DNA from: Panagrolaimus kolymaensis
Lineage: Eukaryota > Nematoda > Chromadorea > Rhabditida > Panagrolaimidae
Assembly (NCBI GenBank): GCA_028622995.1
Contig: JAJQJQ010000052.1
Coordinates: 558,001-622,000 of the forward strand
Reading direction: 5' to 3'
DNA: 64,000 bases
The notes under the pieces are model-generated. The model ran no database searches. It had not been told where the DNA came from and saw only the letters and a list, made by a program, of their open reading frames with translations. How positions within the stretch are numbered: position 1 is the first letter of the stretch; each line of letters opens with the position of its first letter. This document shows positions 33,017-44,626 of this stretch, piece after piece. A program made the translations under genes and the position numbers.

Positions 33017-33731
33017 TCATGGGCGCCAACTTCTGTTCATCGTAACATTACATTGTGGAGAAATAAAGTCATTAGTAAATTGATGAATTGTAGGAAATAT
33101 CCAACCACCAAAAGCTTCAAATTCGCTAAAATCCTGGAATGAAATTTTTTACATATAAAAAAAGAATAATCTTATAGGTATTATTTAATTCTTCTTTATC
33201 ATTATATCGAGGCCACCATAATAATTTATCTGCAACACCTTTCCATTCAGCTCCCACAATTTTATTCCAACTTGAAAATTGAGTATAAATTCCAATATTT
33301 TTAATTAAAGCTTCAGCTTGTATTTTAAGATCAGTAATAAAATTTTGATTATTAATTTTATCGACTGGCCAATATCCATTATAATCTTGTATATCAATCC
33401 AAATGGTTCCAATTTGTCCACCTTTCGCTGATAAATGTTTAAGAGTTTTTTCCATTTGTTTACTCGCTGATGGACAATCTTCTTTTAAGCATGGAAAAAT
33501 AAATCCATCAACAAATTTCCATCCAGCCTTTCGAGCATTTTTAATGTTTTGAATTCCATTTTCATCGATTTCACCTTTCGATTGATATATGCGACCAATA
33601 TAAAATGAATAACCATTTTTTTCAAGGCATTTAAAATCTTCTACCGAAACTTTATGAGTCGTATCAAAGCCATAAGCTGCTTCGACAGGAAAATATAAAA
33701 GCGCAAATATGAAAATTGAAAAAAGCATCAT
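33017..33731 (-). pseudogene. GH25 lysozyme locus 3 (lost splice donor, recombinant)
   Basis: Exon 1 is open from 33731 and has no frameshift, but the donor is TTAAAT, so translation runs into the intron and stops after NFIPGF. Exon 2 (33017-33133) is stranded. The 3' part matches remnant 2, whereas the 5' part (from about 33280) matches locus 4, so it looks like a crossover product. A truncated protein lacking the last 39 residues could still be made. Confidence 0.8.
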
Positions 33732-33938
33732 TTTTTAAAAAGCACTCTTTGAAAAGGATAAGTAATGGGAATTAAAAACAAAAAATCATGAAAAATGCAT
33801 AATTATGTTTTTTGGACAAACAAGTCTGCAAAACAAAGGAAAACAGAGAATTGATTGTTATAAAAAATATTTATTATTAGAAACTCATTTAAATATTAAT
33901 ATTATTACATACAAATACAAAAACGGAGAAATACAAAT

Positions 33939-36268
33939 TCAAACTCCACATTTTGGCTTCTCTTTCTTTTTTGAAGATTTTTCAATGATGACTACTTTGC
34001 TTTCGGTATTGGCTGCTTCTTTTGATGGACCATTTGATTTTGAATTTGACCGTTTTTCTTCTGAATTGTTTGGTGTTGAATTTGTATTAACGTGTTTGAC
34101 ATCGTTGAAACAATCAGAATTCATTACAGATGCAGCATCAATTGCGTTGGCTGGATACCCAAAAGCATTTCGTTCTTCGATGGATGAGTTACGCTTCCAA
34201 AATGGCAATTCACGACTAAAAAATAAGAATATTTAGTTAAAATAAGAATAAGCACAAAAAATACCGAAATATTGCAAGAGCATGACGTCGAGTTTCATCT
34301 GGATGATTGAGTGAGAAACCAACAACGAGCAATAAAGCCATGGAATATTTTTGAAGATGTTCTTCGTCGACAGGGATGAAATGGCCAAATTCAAGAGCAA
34401 AACATGTGAACCGGATGTATTCAGGAGTGTCAGGTTGTTGAAGGTAAGTTCGAGTTGCTTTTGAAAGTTTCATTGCTCTACCATCTTCGTTGAATTTGAG
34501 ACCATGTTCTTTGAGTTGTTCAATTGCTTTACTTCTAAAAACAACAAAAATAATAAAGTTGTTATTGAATGCAAAAAATTAGACATACACAAGTTGATTG
34601 ATCGTGATAAAGATGTCACCGACGTAGTTACAAAGGAGCGAAATTTCAACGCTGAGAAGCTTCTTCTTTGGATTTGGTTTGTAATCCCTATAAAAACAAA
34701 TGGTGACTTTAAACATGTAAAAATAAAAATTTACTTTGCCAATGAATCAGCCATTTTCTTTCCAATCAAGCCACTTCTTGCCATGGATTTATAATGAGCT
34801 TCGTATGCCGTATTCTTGTTGAGGGATCTTTGAGATTCAACACTATCCTTGAATCGACCACGCATTCTGTTACCAGAGCTTCCAGATGTTGTTCTAAAAG
34901 GATGTACCCATCGATTTTGTTGTTGTTTGAGCTTCATGTTCGACGATAGGTTCTTTAGACTCTGTAATAACAGGAGCAGGTAGAAAAGGTGGTGGAGGTT
35001 CTTCGGTAGCTTCAGTGGTTTCCTTTCTTGGCTTAGATTCAGTTGGTTTGATTTCATCTTGAACTTTCTTTGGATCTTCTTTTGTAACTTTAGGATGAAG
35101 AGGACTGAACTTCTTTGTTTCTTCCACTTTTGGAGGTTGTTTCACTTCTTTCTTTTCATGTTCAAGTTTTGGCGCTTCTTTGACTTCATGAGGAGCTTCT
35201 TCCTTGACAGACTTAATAATCACCACTTGTTTCTTCTTCTTGTTCGCTCTTTTTCTTTAACATACGACGCCACTAAAATGGTTGATTTTATTAGACGCAT
35301 ATATAAAGAAAACATACACAACAATGATAATGATGAGGATAACCACAACAGCAACAAAGATGAAAACAATCAAAATAGTCGATCCATTTGTAGTTAAAGT
35401 TTCAGTTGATGACGAGAGAATGGAAGTTGAAGACGAAGATTGTGTAGTTGTTGAAGGAATCGATGGAACAAAGATCTTTGCATTGAGAATTTTGATTTCA
35501 CATTCTTTTAAGACTTGAGTAATATCGATTGTTATGACCCTATCTTTATCAAATGCAGGTTTACAGCTGGCAACATTTTTACCGCAATACATTGCTATAT
35601 CTTTTTGATCAATGACTTCAGCAGTTCGCATTTTATAATCACCTTCTAATGTAACCAAAAGATGAGCATGAGGAAGACCTCTTTTTTGAAATTCAATTGT
35701 ATAAACATATGCTTTGCAACTACCGAAATATCCTTTTTTCTCAATCAAATCAACAACAAAATTTAATTTTTGCTTGAAAACTCTTGCAATTAAATCAGGC
35801 CGATCAGCAGGAGTTTGTCCAGAAAAAAGATTTTCAACGATTTCGGGCCAATTTGGATTACATGTCATTGTAACAAAATTGTCAACGAAGAAAAGTTCAT
35901 CCGGTGTTGTTGAAATCTTGAATCCACAATAGTTTGGTTGGCACACTTTCGTAGCATGTCCTTTCGACTTCGCTGCAGATTGATAACAAAAGAAAACACT
36001 AAAATCAGAAGCTATTTTATATATAAAATACGAGAGAAAAAAAAACATACTCTCCGTAACAATTTGGGTAATCAACCTGAACATCCAAAAGACCATTTGC
36101 AAGAACCAATTGAACAATTCCAGGAGACACAAGTTTCACATCATTTCCTATTTCTTCAACGTAAGGATTATCAGCCATGAGTTCATTTGAATCATAAGAA
36201 GAGAGAACAGCTTCAGAATTCACCACGATGACGACGAAGAGAAAAACCAAGAACGATGAAATACGCAT
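33939..36268 (-). pseudogene. family A copy 7: Helitron Rep fragment in ectodomain, tail-less
   Basis: Exon 1 is 36051-36268 and exon 2 35998 down to a stop at 35257. The reading frame enters a 272-bp Helitron piece (35607-35878) without a break, encoding MTCNPNWPEI, GQTPADRPDL and EFQKRGLPHAHLL (the HUH motif), then returns in frame to KDIAMYCGKNV. TGT-TAA just after the membrane helix (HFSGVVC stop) ends the protein at about 319 residues. Downstream, an 11-bp deletion near 34931, between two gagctt repeats, shifts the frame. Exons 3-5 (34589-34687, 34265-34534, 33939-34215) are otherwise normal. It is either a pseudogene or a membrane-anchored ectodomain without a tail. Confidence 0.85.
35607..35878 (-). 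mobile_element. Helitron HUH-Rep fragment inside copy 7
   Basis: About 90 in-frame codons match the N-terminal replicase region of Helitrons (FVTMTCNPNWPEI to EVIDQ). It replaces about 54 bp of the normal exon (NKFRRTLFQNCGVSTRMEK in copy 4). It ends roughly 40 codons before the point where the broken Helitron at 15839-19200 begins. No CTAG end or hairpin is present. Confidence 0.88.
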
Positions 36269-36764
36269 TTTTGATTTCTTTTGATGACCACCGATTGCGA
36301 AAGTTTCAAAAACTTGGAAATGAAGGATTTTGAGCTTTTATATTTAATCATAGTAAATTTTGAATGAACTTTGATAAATGCAAAAATATCAAAATTTGAA
36401 TAAATAAAATGGAAATGAAAACTTTTTGAGAGAACGAAAAGAATGAATGTTATCAAACTTTTCCCGCCATTTTTTCTAAATGCAAGGGAATCGTGTTTGA
36501 GGCTTTCGGTGGATTGTTGTTCAAAGGAGTTGGTTCAGATTTTGTAAACTAAATTGTAAACTGCTTTAAAACTTTATATTCTTGTAGAAAGATGGAAAAC
36601 AAAAAATATTAAATAGTTTTTTTGCACCGATAAATTTAGCTTCTTGTGTTGTTGTTTCAAATGCTTTTTTGTAGTGTTTCGTTTATCATTAGTTTTTTTT
36701 ATAAATACAATATTATTTAAGCATTTATTCCATATAATAGTTTACAAATTATAAATAAATGTTT
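36269..36764. promoter_or_regulatory. upstream region of copy 7 and 3' flank of lysozyme gene 4
   Basis: TATA box at 36335-36342 and E2F-like site at 36460-36468, minus strand. From about 36515 it is the common lysozyme 3' flank. Confidence 0.5.
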
Positions 36765-37483
36765 TCATGGGCGCCAACTTCTGTTCATCGTAACATTACA
36801 TTGTGGAGAAATAAAGTCATTAGTAAATTGATGAATTGTAGGAAATATCCAACCACCAAAAGCTTCAAATTCGCTAAAATCCTGGAATGAATTTTTTTAC
36901 ATACATATGTTAGTAGAATAATCTTATAGGTATAATTTACTTCTTCTTTGTCATTATATCGAGGCCACCATAATAATTTATCTGCAACACCTTTCCATTC
37001 AGCTCCCACAATTTTATTCCAACTTGAAAATTGAGTATAAATTCCAATATTTTTAATTAAAGCTTCAGCTTGTATTTTAAGATCAGTAATAAAATTTTGA
37101 TTATTAATTTTATCGACTGGCCAATATCCATTATAATCTTGTATATCAATCCAAATGGTTCCAATTTGTCCACCTTTCGCTGATAAATGTTTAAGAGTTT
37201 TTTCCATTTGTTTACTCGCTGATGGACAATCTTCTTTTAAGCATGGAAAAATAAATCCATCAACAAATTTCCATCCAGCCTTTCGAGCATTTTTAATGTT
37301 TTGAATTCCATTTTCATCGATTTCACCTTTCGATTGATATATGCGACCAATATAAAATGAATAACCATTTTTTTCAAGGCATTTAAAATCTTCTACCGAA
37401 ACTTTATGAGTCGTATCAAAGCCATAAGCTGCTTCGACAGGAAAATATAAAAGCGCAAATATGAAAATAGAAAAAAGCATCAT
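36765..37483 (-). CDS. GH25 invertebrate-type lysozyme, gene 4
   Basis: Exons are 36941-37483 and 36765-36881, 219 residues, with an intact GTAAAT donor like gene 1. It differs from gene 1 by a few residues: ARKAGWK for ARKGGWK, AEALIKN for AEASIKN, EWKGVAD for EWNGVAD. It keeps the DIQ change at the catalytic site. Its start codon is 208 bp past the stop of family A copy 8 on the same strand. Confidence 0.85.
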
Positions 37484-37690
37484 TTTTTAAAAAGCACTCT
37501 TTGAAAAGGATAAGTAATGGGAATTAAAAACAAAAAATCATGAAAAATGCATAATTATGTTTTTTGGACAAACAAGTCTGCAAAACAAAGGAAAACAGAG
37601 AATTGATTGTTATAAAAAATATTTATTATTAGAAACTCATTTAAATATTAATATTATTACATACAAATACAAAAACGGAGAAATACAAAT

Positions 37691-40020
37691 TCAAACTCCA
37701 CATTTTGGCTTCTCTTTCTTTTTTGAAGATTTTTCAATGATGACTACTTTGCTTTCGGTATTGGCTGCTTCTTTTGATGGACCATTTGATTTTGAATTTG
37801 ACCGTTTTTCTTCTGAATTGTTTGGTGTTGAATTTGTATTAACGTGTTTGACATCGTTGAAACAATCAGAATTCATTACAGATGCAGCATCAATTGCGTT
37901 GGCTGGATACCCAAAAGCATTTCGTTCTTCGATGGATGAGTTACGCTTCCAAAATGGCAATTCACGACTAAAAAATAAGAATATTTAGTTAAAATAAGAA
38001 TAAGCACAAAAAATACCGAAATATTGCAAGAGCATGACGTCGAGTTTCATCTGGATGATTGAGTGAGAAACCAACAACGAGCAATAAAGCCATGGAATAT
38101 TTTTGAAGATGTTCTTCGTCGACAGGGATGAAATGGCCAAATTCAAGAGCAAAACATGTGAACCGGATGTATTCAGGAGTGTCAGGTTGTTGAAGGTAAG
38201 TTCGAGTTGCTTTTGAAAGTTTCATTGCTCTACCATCTTCGTTGAATTTGAGACCATGTTCTTTGAGTTGTTCAATTGCTTTACTTCTAAAAACAACAAA
38301 AATAATAAAGTTGTTATTGAATGCAAAAAATTAGACATACACAAGTTGATTGATCGTGATAAAGATGTCACCGACGTAGTTACAAAGGAGCGAAATTTCA
38401 ACGCTGAGAAGCTTCTTCTTTGGATTTGGTTTGTAATCCCTATAAAAACAAATGGTGACTTTAAACATGTAAAAATAAAAATTTACTTTGCCAATGAATC
38501 AGCCATTTTCTTTCCAATCAAGCCACTTCTTGCCATGGATTTATAATGAGCTTCGTATGCCGTATTCTTGTTGAGGGATCTTTGAGATTCAACACTATCC
38601 TTGAATCGACCACGCATTCTGTTACCAGAGCTTCCAGATGTTGTTCTAAAAGGATGTACCCATCGATTTTGTTGTTGTTTGAGCTTCATGTTCGACGATA
38701 GGTTCTTTAGACTCTGTAATAACAGGAGCAGGTAGAAAAGGTGGTGGAGGTTCTTCGGTAGCTTCAGTGGTTTCCTTTCTTGGCTTAGATTCAGTTGGTT
38801 TGATTTCATCTTGAACTTTCTTTGGATCTTCTTTTGTAACTTTAGGATGAAGAGGACTGAACTTCTTTGTTTCTTCCACTTTTGGAGGTTGTTTCACTTC
38901 TTTCTTTTCATGTTCAAGTTTTGGCGCTTCTTTGACTTCATGAGGAGCTTCTTCCTTGACAGACTTAATAATCACCACTTGTTTCTTCTTCTTGTTCGCT
39001 CTTTTTCTTTAACATACGACGCCACTAAAATGGTTGATTTTATTAGACGCATATATAAAGAAAACATACACAACAATGATAATGATGAGGATAACCACAA
39101 CAGCAACAAAGATGAAAACAATCAAAATAGTCGATCCATTTGTAGTTAAAGTTTCAGTTGATGACGAGAGAATGGAAGTTGAAGACGAAGATTGTGTAGT
39201 TGTTGAAGGAATCGATGGAACAAAGATCTTTGCATTGAGAATTTTGATTTCACATTCTTTTAAGACTTGAGTAATATCGATTGTTATGACCCTATCTTTA
39301 TCAAATGCAGGTTTACAGCTGGCAACATTTTTACCGCAATACATTGCTATATCTTTTTGATCAATGACTTCAGCAGTTCGCATTTTATAATCACCTTCTA
39401 ATGTAACCAAAAGATGAGCATGAGGAAGACCTCTTTTTTGAAATTCAATTGTATAAACATATGCTTTGCAACTACCGAAATATCCTTTTTTCTCAATCAA
39501 ATCAACAACAAAATTTAATTTTTGCTTGAAAACTCTTGCAATTAAATCAGGCCGATCAGCAGGAGTTTGTCCAGAAAAAAGATTTTCAACGATTTCGGGC
39601 CAATTTGGATTACATGTCATTGTAACAAAATTGTCAACGAAGAAAAGTTCATCCGGTGTTGTTGAAATCTTGAATCCACAATAGTTTGGTTGGCACACTT
39701 TCGTAGCATGTCCTTTCGACTTCGCTGCAGATTGATAACAAAAGAAAACACTAAAATCAGAAGCTATTTTATATATAAAATACGAGAGAAAAAAAAACAT
39801 ACTCTCCGTAACAATTTGGGTAATCAACCTGAACATCCAAAAGACCATTTGCAAGAACCAATTGAACAATTCCAGGAGACACAAGTTTCACATCATTTCC
39901 TATTTCTTCAACGTAAGGATTATCAGCCATGAGTTCATTTGAATCATAAGAAGAGAGAACAGCTTCAGAATTCACCACGATGACGACGAAGAGAAAAACC
40001 AAGAACGATGAAATACGCAT
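37691..40020 (-). pseudogene. family A copy 8: twin of copy 7 with Helitron Rep fragment
   Basis: Same structure as copy 7, shifted by 3,752 bp: exon 1 39803-40020, exon 2 from 39750 to the stop at 39009, exons 3-5 at 38341-38439, 38017-38286 and 37691-37967. The Helitron piece is 39359-39630. The post-helix stop codon and the 11-bp deletion are both present. Confidence 0.85.
39359..39630 (-). mobile_element. Helitron HUH-Rep fragment inside copy 8
   Basis: Duplicate of the fragment in copy 7, including the LPHAHLL motif and the same junctions. Confidence 0.88.
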
Positions 40021-40310
40021 TTTTGATTTCTTTTGATGACCACCGATTGCGAAAGTTTCAAAAACTTGGAAATGAAGGATTTTGAGCTTTTATATTTAAT
40101 CATAGTAAATTTTGAATGAACTTTGATAAATGCAAAAATATCAAAATTTGAATAAATAAAATGGAAATGAAAACTTTTTGAGAGAACGAAAAGAATGAAT
40201 GTTATCAAACTTTTCCCGCCATTTTTTCTAAATGCAAGGGAATCGTGTTTGAGGCTTTCGGTGGATTGTTGTTCAAAGGAGTTGGTTCAGATTTTGTAAA
40301 CTAAATTGTA
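40021..40310 (-). promoter_or_regulatory. upstream region of copy 8, ending at a breakpoint
   Basis: TATA box at 40087-40094 and E2F-like site at 40212-40220. The common flank stops within aaattgta at about 40310, where CUB-like sequence begins in place of a lysozyme gene. Confidence 0.5.
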
Positions 40311-41331
40311 AAAGTACGACATTATCATTTACAGACGTAGTCCATACTTTTCTTATAAAATCGAACATTATTTAATATTGTTACAAAACAATGTCTATTT
40401 GGACGTGAAATCATTGATAAACCTACATGGGCTTTGTTAATATCCATAATATTTATAAAATTATTGCTAAAAATGTAATCAATCAAGTGTCCTAAAAACT
40501 TTTTTTTATGATAATATGTTTTTCAAATTTTTAAACATACGTTTTTTTGCTCGAATAGTTATTTCAAAATATTCATTTTCACATTGTATATGCTTGTATA
40601 TAGCAACAAAAGATTCGAATATTGTGACAGAACTGAAAAAAAAGTTAGTTCGTTTACGAAAAAATAAAACGGCTAAAAAGACCTAAGCAAGCAACACAAA
40701 ACAAAAATTATTACTTGTGTCGATCTAATTGCTTAATTGAAAAATTTTAAGTATGCATACCAAAGAGCTGTAGAAGGTATGGGTTCACATTCGGTATCAT
40801 TAATTGGTAATGGTATCGTCGATTTAAAAATAAGTGTTAATGTTGGATTTGGTACTATCAAAACGCTTTGAGGTTTATTCTCCATTCCTGTGACATTCAT
40901 TAAATATTTTTCATCGGTTTTAACAATAAAATTATCCATTGAAGAAAAATGAGGATGAGCTTCCAATAAAATATGATTTTTTGGGCATTCTTTATCCATA
41001 GTTACCTAAACAAAAAAAGTTTTAAAAACTTTCAAACAAAAATAAGTCGATGATTGTGTTACTTCGATTTCGCATGAAAGATTGGCGCAATAATAAAAAT
41101 TATTATTACCCATAATAGACATATTCTGTTCTCCAGTACATGGTAATACAATATTAGAATTTGCACATTTGCATTCTAAAATTTTTTTTTTAAATTGTAA
41201 CATCTAATTTTTAAAAATCTGAGGCTTTTACTATTTTTTGTTTAGTAATTTCTCATAAACTTCGCCCTCAAAATTTGAGTCACTTTTACATTTGTACCCC
41301 ACAAAGATATCCATCAAACATTATGTTACAT
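40311..41331 (-). pseudogene. CUB-like gene fragment C (internally deleted)
   Basis: It carries the middle exons of the CUB-like locus (matching about 19685-20105 and 20458-21055) with a deletion that removes the two exons between them. The exon DKECPKNHILLEAHP (40733-40999) and the short Cys exon remain. Both ends are cut, the right one at the foldback element at about 41332. Confidence 0.7.
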
Positions 41332-41883
41332 TAAATTTTAATTGATTTGGCTTTTAGACGGCTAATGAGATTAAATTTTTTTTATTGATTTCAATAAATT
41401 ATTTTATATGTTACACTGAAACAAACAGCCGCAGCACCGTCTTCGATTTTTAACAGTAAAAAAATTTTTGGTCCGACAATTAGTTATATTTAAATTTTTT
41501 GCTTAAAATACCTTTTTTCAAACATGCTTTGTTTCAGAAAACAATAGAAAATTGGAAAAAAAAACTAAAAATTTTATTTTGTAATTGACCTTATAATTAT
41601 TATTTTTTTCAATTTACACCAAAACATTTTTTACATCAAAAATCTTGCGAATATACGAGTTGCTTTTACATCTTATCTAATCAAGAATAAAACAAAATTT
41701 TTAATTTTTAACATTTTTAAAAAAATTTTTCAATATTAAATAGTTGGTAAAGAAGTTGGGTAATAACAATCGAAGACGGTGCTGCGGCTGTTTGTTTCAG
41801 TGTAACATATAAAATAATTTATTGAAATCAATAAAAAAAATTTAATCTCATTAGCCGTCTAAAAGCCAAATCAATTAAAATTT
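41332..41883. mobile_element. foldback element with nested 34-bp terminal repeats
   Basis: Arms of about 115 bp (41332-41447 and 41768-41883) are inverted copies of each other. Inside, CACTGAAACAAACAGCCGCA starts at 41414 and its reverse complement ends at 41802, each with TA outside. The core is AT-rich and non-coding. It is related to 7181-7486. Confidence 0.65.
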
Positions 41884-42585
41884 AATCTCTTCAACCGTCT
41901 AAAAGTTTTTTCCTGAACAGCCTTTTGTTTTTTTACATAGTAATCTTGTGCACTAATCTCTTGAGCCGTCTGCAACAATAATTACTAGAAACTCCGCTGC
42001 CTCCGGTCGGCGATCTTACTTGTTTTATTGAAAAATACAAAATTGCCACTCGTATTAATGCCTATGTTTTAATAATTACTTTTCCAAAAAGTTATTGTAT
42101 TGACTTTTATAAAAATTAAAACTTTTCCCGAACAATCTTATCACTCGTGTCTATTTTAATCACTTAATTTTCAATAATGAGATCCTAAAAATTGAAACAT
42201 GTGTAAGCCTTTAAAACTTTTTTTTTGCACGAATCAAAATAAACAATGAACTGAACCATTAAAAAAAATTTATACCAGCTTGTGAAAAATTCGCAAAAAG
42301 TTAAGGTTATAGTCATCGAGCAAGCTTACAATAGTTAAATCACTTAATTTGCGCAGCAAGCAAACCCATGTTTTGCTGATTTTTTATGTATATGAAAATT
42401 ACCCAAATCATTTCATCGCGCTTGGAAAACAAAATATAGTTTCATTCTAATTTATGCAAATTTTTTAGGTGAATTTCCTATTTTAATATAAAAGATTTCA
42501 AGATAAGATACAAAAAAACAGAGAGAAAAAGAATAATAATATGTATGGGAAAAAGCGAAGCCTAGTAGCCCTGGGACTGCGACCA
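41884..42585. repeat. dispersed repeat that truncates copy 9
   Basis: Similar to 7487-8335. It includes a short CTAG-plus-GC-hairpin insertion at 41985-42015 that resembles a Helitron 3' end but is weakly folded. The right edge at about 42585 falls inside the last exon of family A copy 9. Confidence 0.5.
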
Positions 42586-44626
42586 TTTACCATTTGATTT
42601 TGAATTTGATCGTTTTTCTTCTGAATTGTTTGGAGTTGAATTTGTATTAACGTGTTTGACATCGTTGAAACAATCAGAATTCATTGCAGATGCAGCTTCA
42701 ATTGCGTTGGCAGGATACCCAAAAGCATTTCGTTCTTCGATGGATGAGTTACGCTTCCAAAATGGCAATTCACGACTAAAAATGGAATATGAAATTAGTT
42801 CATGTAACAATAAAACAAATAAACATACCGAAAAACGGCAAGAGCATGACGACGAACTTCATCAGCATTATTGAGTGAGAACCCAACAACGAGCAACACA
42901 GCCATGGAATATTTCTGAAGATGTTCTTCGTCGACAGGAATGGAATGGCCAAATTCAAGTGCAAAACATGTGAATCGGATGTATTCAGGAGTGTCAGGTT
43001 GTTGAAGGTATGTTCGAGTTGCTTTTGAAAGTTTCATTGCTCTACCATCTTCGTTGAATTTGAGACCATGTTCTTTTAGTTGCTCGATTGCTTTACTTCT
43101 AAAAATAACACAATTAATAAAGATGTTTTTGATATCGAAAGAAAACATACACAAGTTGATTGATGGTGATAAAGACGTCACCGACATAGTTACAAAGGAG
43201 CGAAATTTCAACGCTGAGAAGCTTCTTCTTTTGATTTGGTTTGTAATCCCTATAAAAACAAATGGTGACTTTAAACAAGTAAAAATAAAAATTTACTTTG
43301 CCAGAGATTCAGCCATTTTCTTTCCAATCAAGCCGCTTCTTTGCATGGATTTATAGTGAGCTTCGTATGCCGTATTCTTGTTGAGGGATCTTTGAGATTC
43401 AACGCTATCCTTGAATCGACCACGCATTCTGCTACCAGAGCTTCCAGATGTTGTTCTAAAAGGATGTACCCATCGATTTTGTTGTCGTTTGAGTTTCTTT
43501 GGAGCTTCATGTTCGACGATAGGTTCTCTAGACTCTGTAATAACAGGAGCAGCAGGTAGAAAAGGCGGTGGAGGTTCTTCAATGATTTCCTTTGTTGGCT
43601 TTGATTCAGTTGGTTTGATTTCCTTTGGAACTATCTTTGGATCTTCTTTTGTAACATTAGGATGAAGAGCACCGAACTTCTTTTCTTCTTTCACTTTTGG
43701 AGGTTGTTTCACTTCTTTCTTTTCTGGTTGAACTTTTGCCACTTCTATCACTTTTTCAGGAGCTTCTTCTTTCACAGACTTAATAACGACCACTTCTTTC
43801 AAATCTTGATTCACAGCTTGTTTCTTCTTCTTGTTCGCCCTTTTTCTGTAGCATACGACAGCGCTAAAATGTTTGATGTTATTAGAAGCATATACATAGA
43901 AAACATACACAACGATGATAATGATGAGGATGACCACAACAGCAACAACGATGCAGACAATCAAAATAGTCGATCCATTTGTAGTTGAAACTTCAGTGGA
44001 CGATGAGAGAATGGAAGTAGATGACGAAGTTGTTGTTGTTGCAGGAATCGCAGGGACATAAATCTTAGCGTTGAGGATAGTTACTGAACATGATAATGGA
44101 GAAACTTGACGAACATCGATTGTTGTGATGTTATCTTTATCAATAGCATGTTCACAGCTAGCAACTGTTTTACCACAATATGATGCTTCACCATCTTTTA
44201 TGCGAGTAGCGGTATCACAGTCGTGAAATCCTGATCGTAGATAATCATTATGAATGAAGAAGAGTTGACTCGGTGTTGTTGAAATCTTAAATCCGCAATA
44301 TTTTGGTTGACACACTTCTGCAGCATATCCTTTCGACATCGCAGCAGATTGATAACAAAAAAAAACTCTAAAATACAGAAATATAAGCATATTAAAAAAC
44401 ATTAAAAAACTTACTCTCCATAACAATTTGGGTAATCAACATGAACATCCAAATGACCATTTGTAAGAACCAATTGAACAATTCCAGGAGACTTGAGTTT
44501 TACATTATTTCCAATTTCTTCCACATAAGGATTAGCAACCATGAGTTTATTTGAATCATCAGAAGAGAGAACAGATTGAGAATTCACGACGAAGAGAAAA
44601 ACCAAGAACGATGAAGAAAAACGCAT
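42562..44626 (-). CDS. family A receptor-like protein, copy 9 (C-terminus replaced)
   Basis: Exons are 44415-44626, 43297-44367, 43151-43249, 42829-43098 and 42562-42775, giving 621 residues. Exon 5 matches the family up to SNSKSNGK. It then runs into repeat sequence encoding WSQSQGY and a stop, so the Lys-rich tail is lost. An upstream in-frame Met exists, but 44626 matches the paralogues and gives the signal peptide. The ectodomain joins a DCDTATRI segment to the SPLSCSV segment otherwise seen in copies 5 and 6. Confidence 0.85.

Larger units (their letters stand above)
19205..33746. repeat. direct tandem duplication, 7,563-bp offset
   Basis: About 19205-26183 and 26768-33746 are nearly identical over some 7 kb. 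Each unit holds a CUB-like locus, a P-loop fragment, a family A gene (copy 5 or 6) and a lysozyme remnant. Only scattered substitutions and one single-base indel are seen. A short unique spacer (26184-26767) contains the last CUB-like exon. Confidence 0.9.
33245..40312. repeat. direct tandem duplication, 3,752-bp offset
   Basis: About 33245-36560 and 36997-40312 are nearly identical. Each covers the 5' part of a lysozyme gene, a whole family A copy (7 or 8) with the Helitron fragment, and its promoter. The identical insertion and lesions in both copies show that the duplication came after them. Confidence 0.9.

Noticed and set aside
41985..42015. CTAG followed by a GC-rich stretch, like a Helitron 3' end
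   Set aside because: The hairpin has a mismatch and wobble pair and no matching 5' end with the A/T target could be placed; left as a weak possibility only.
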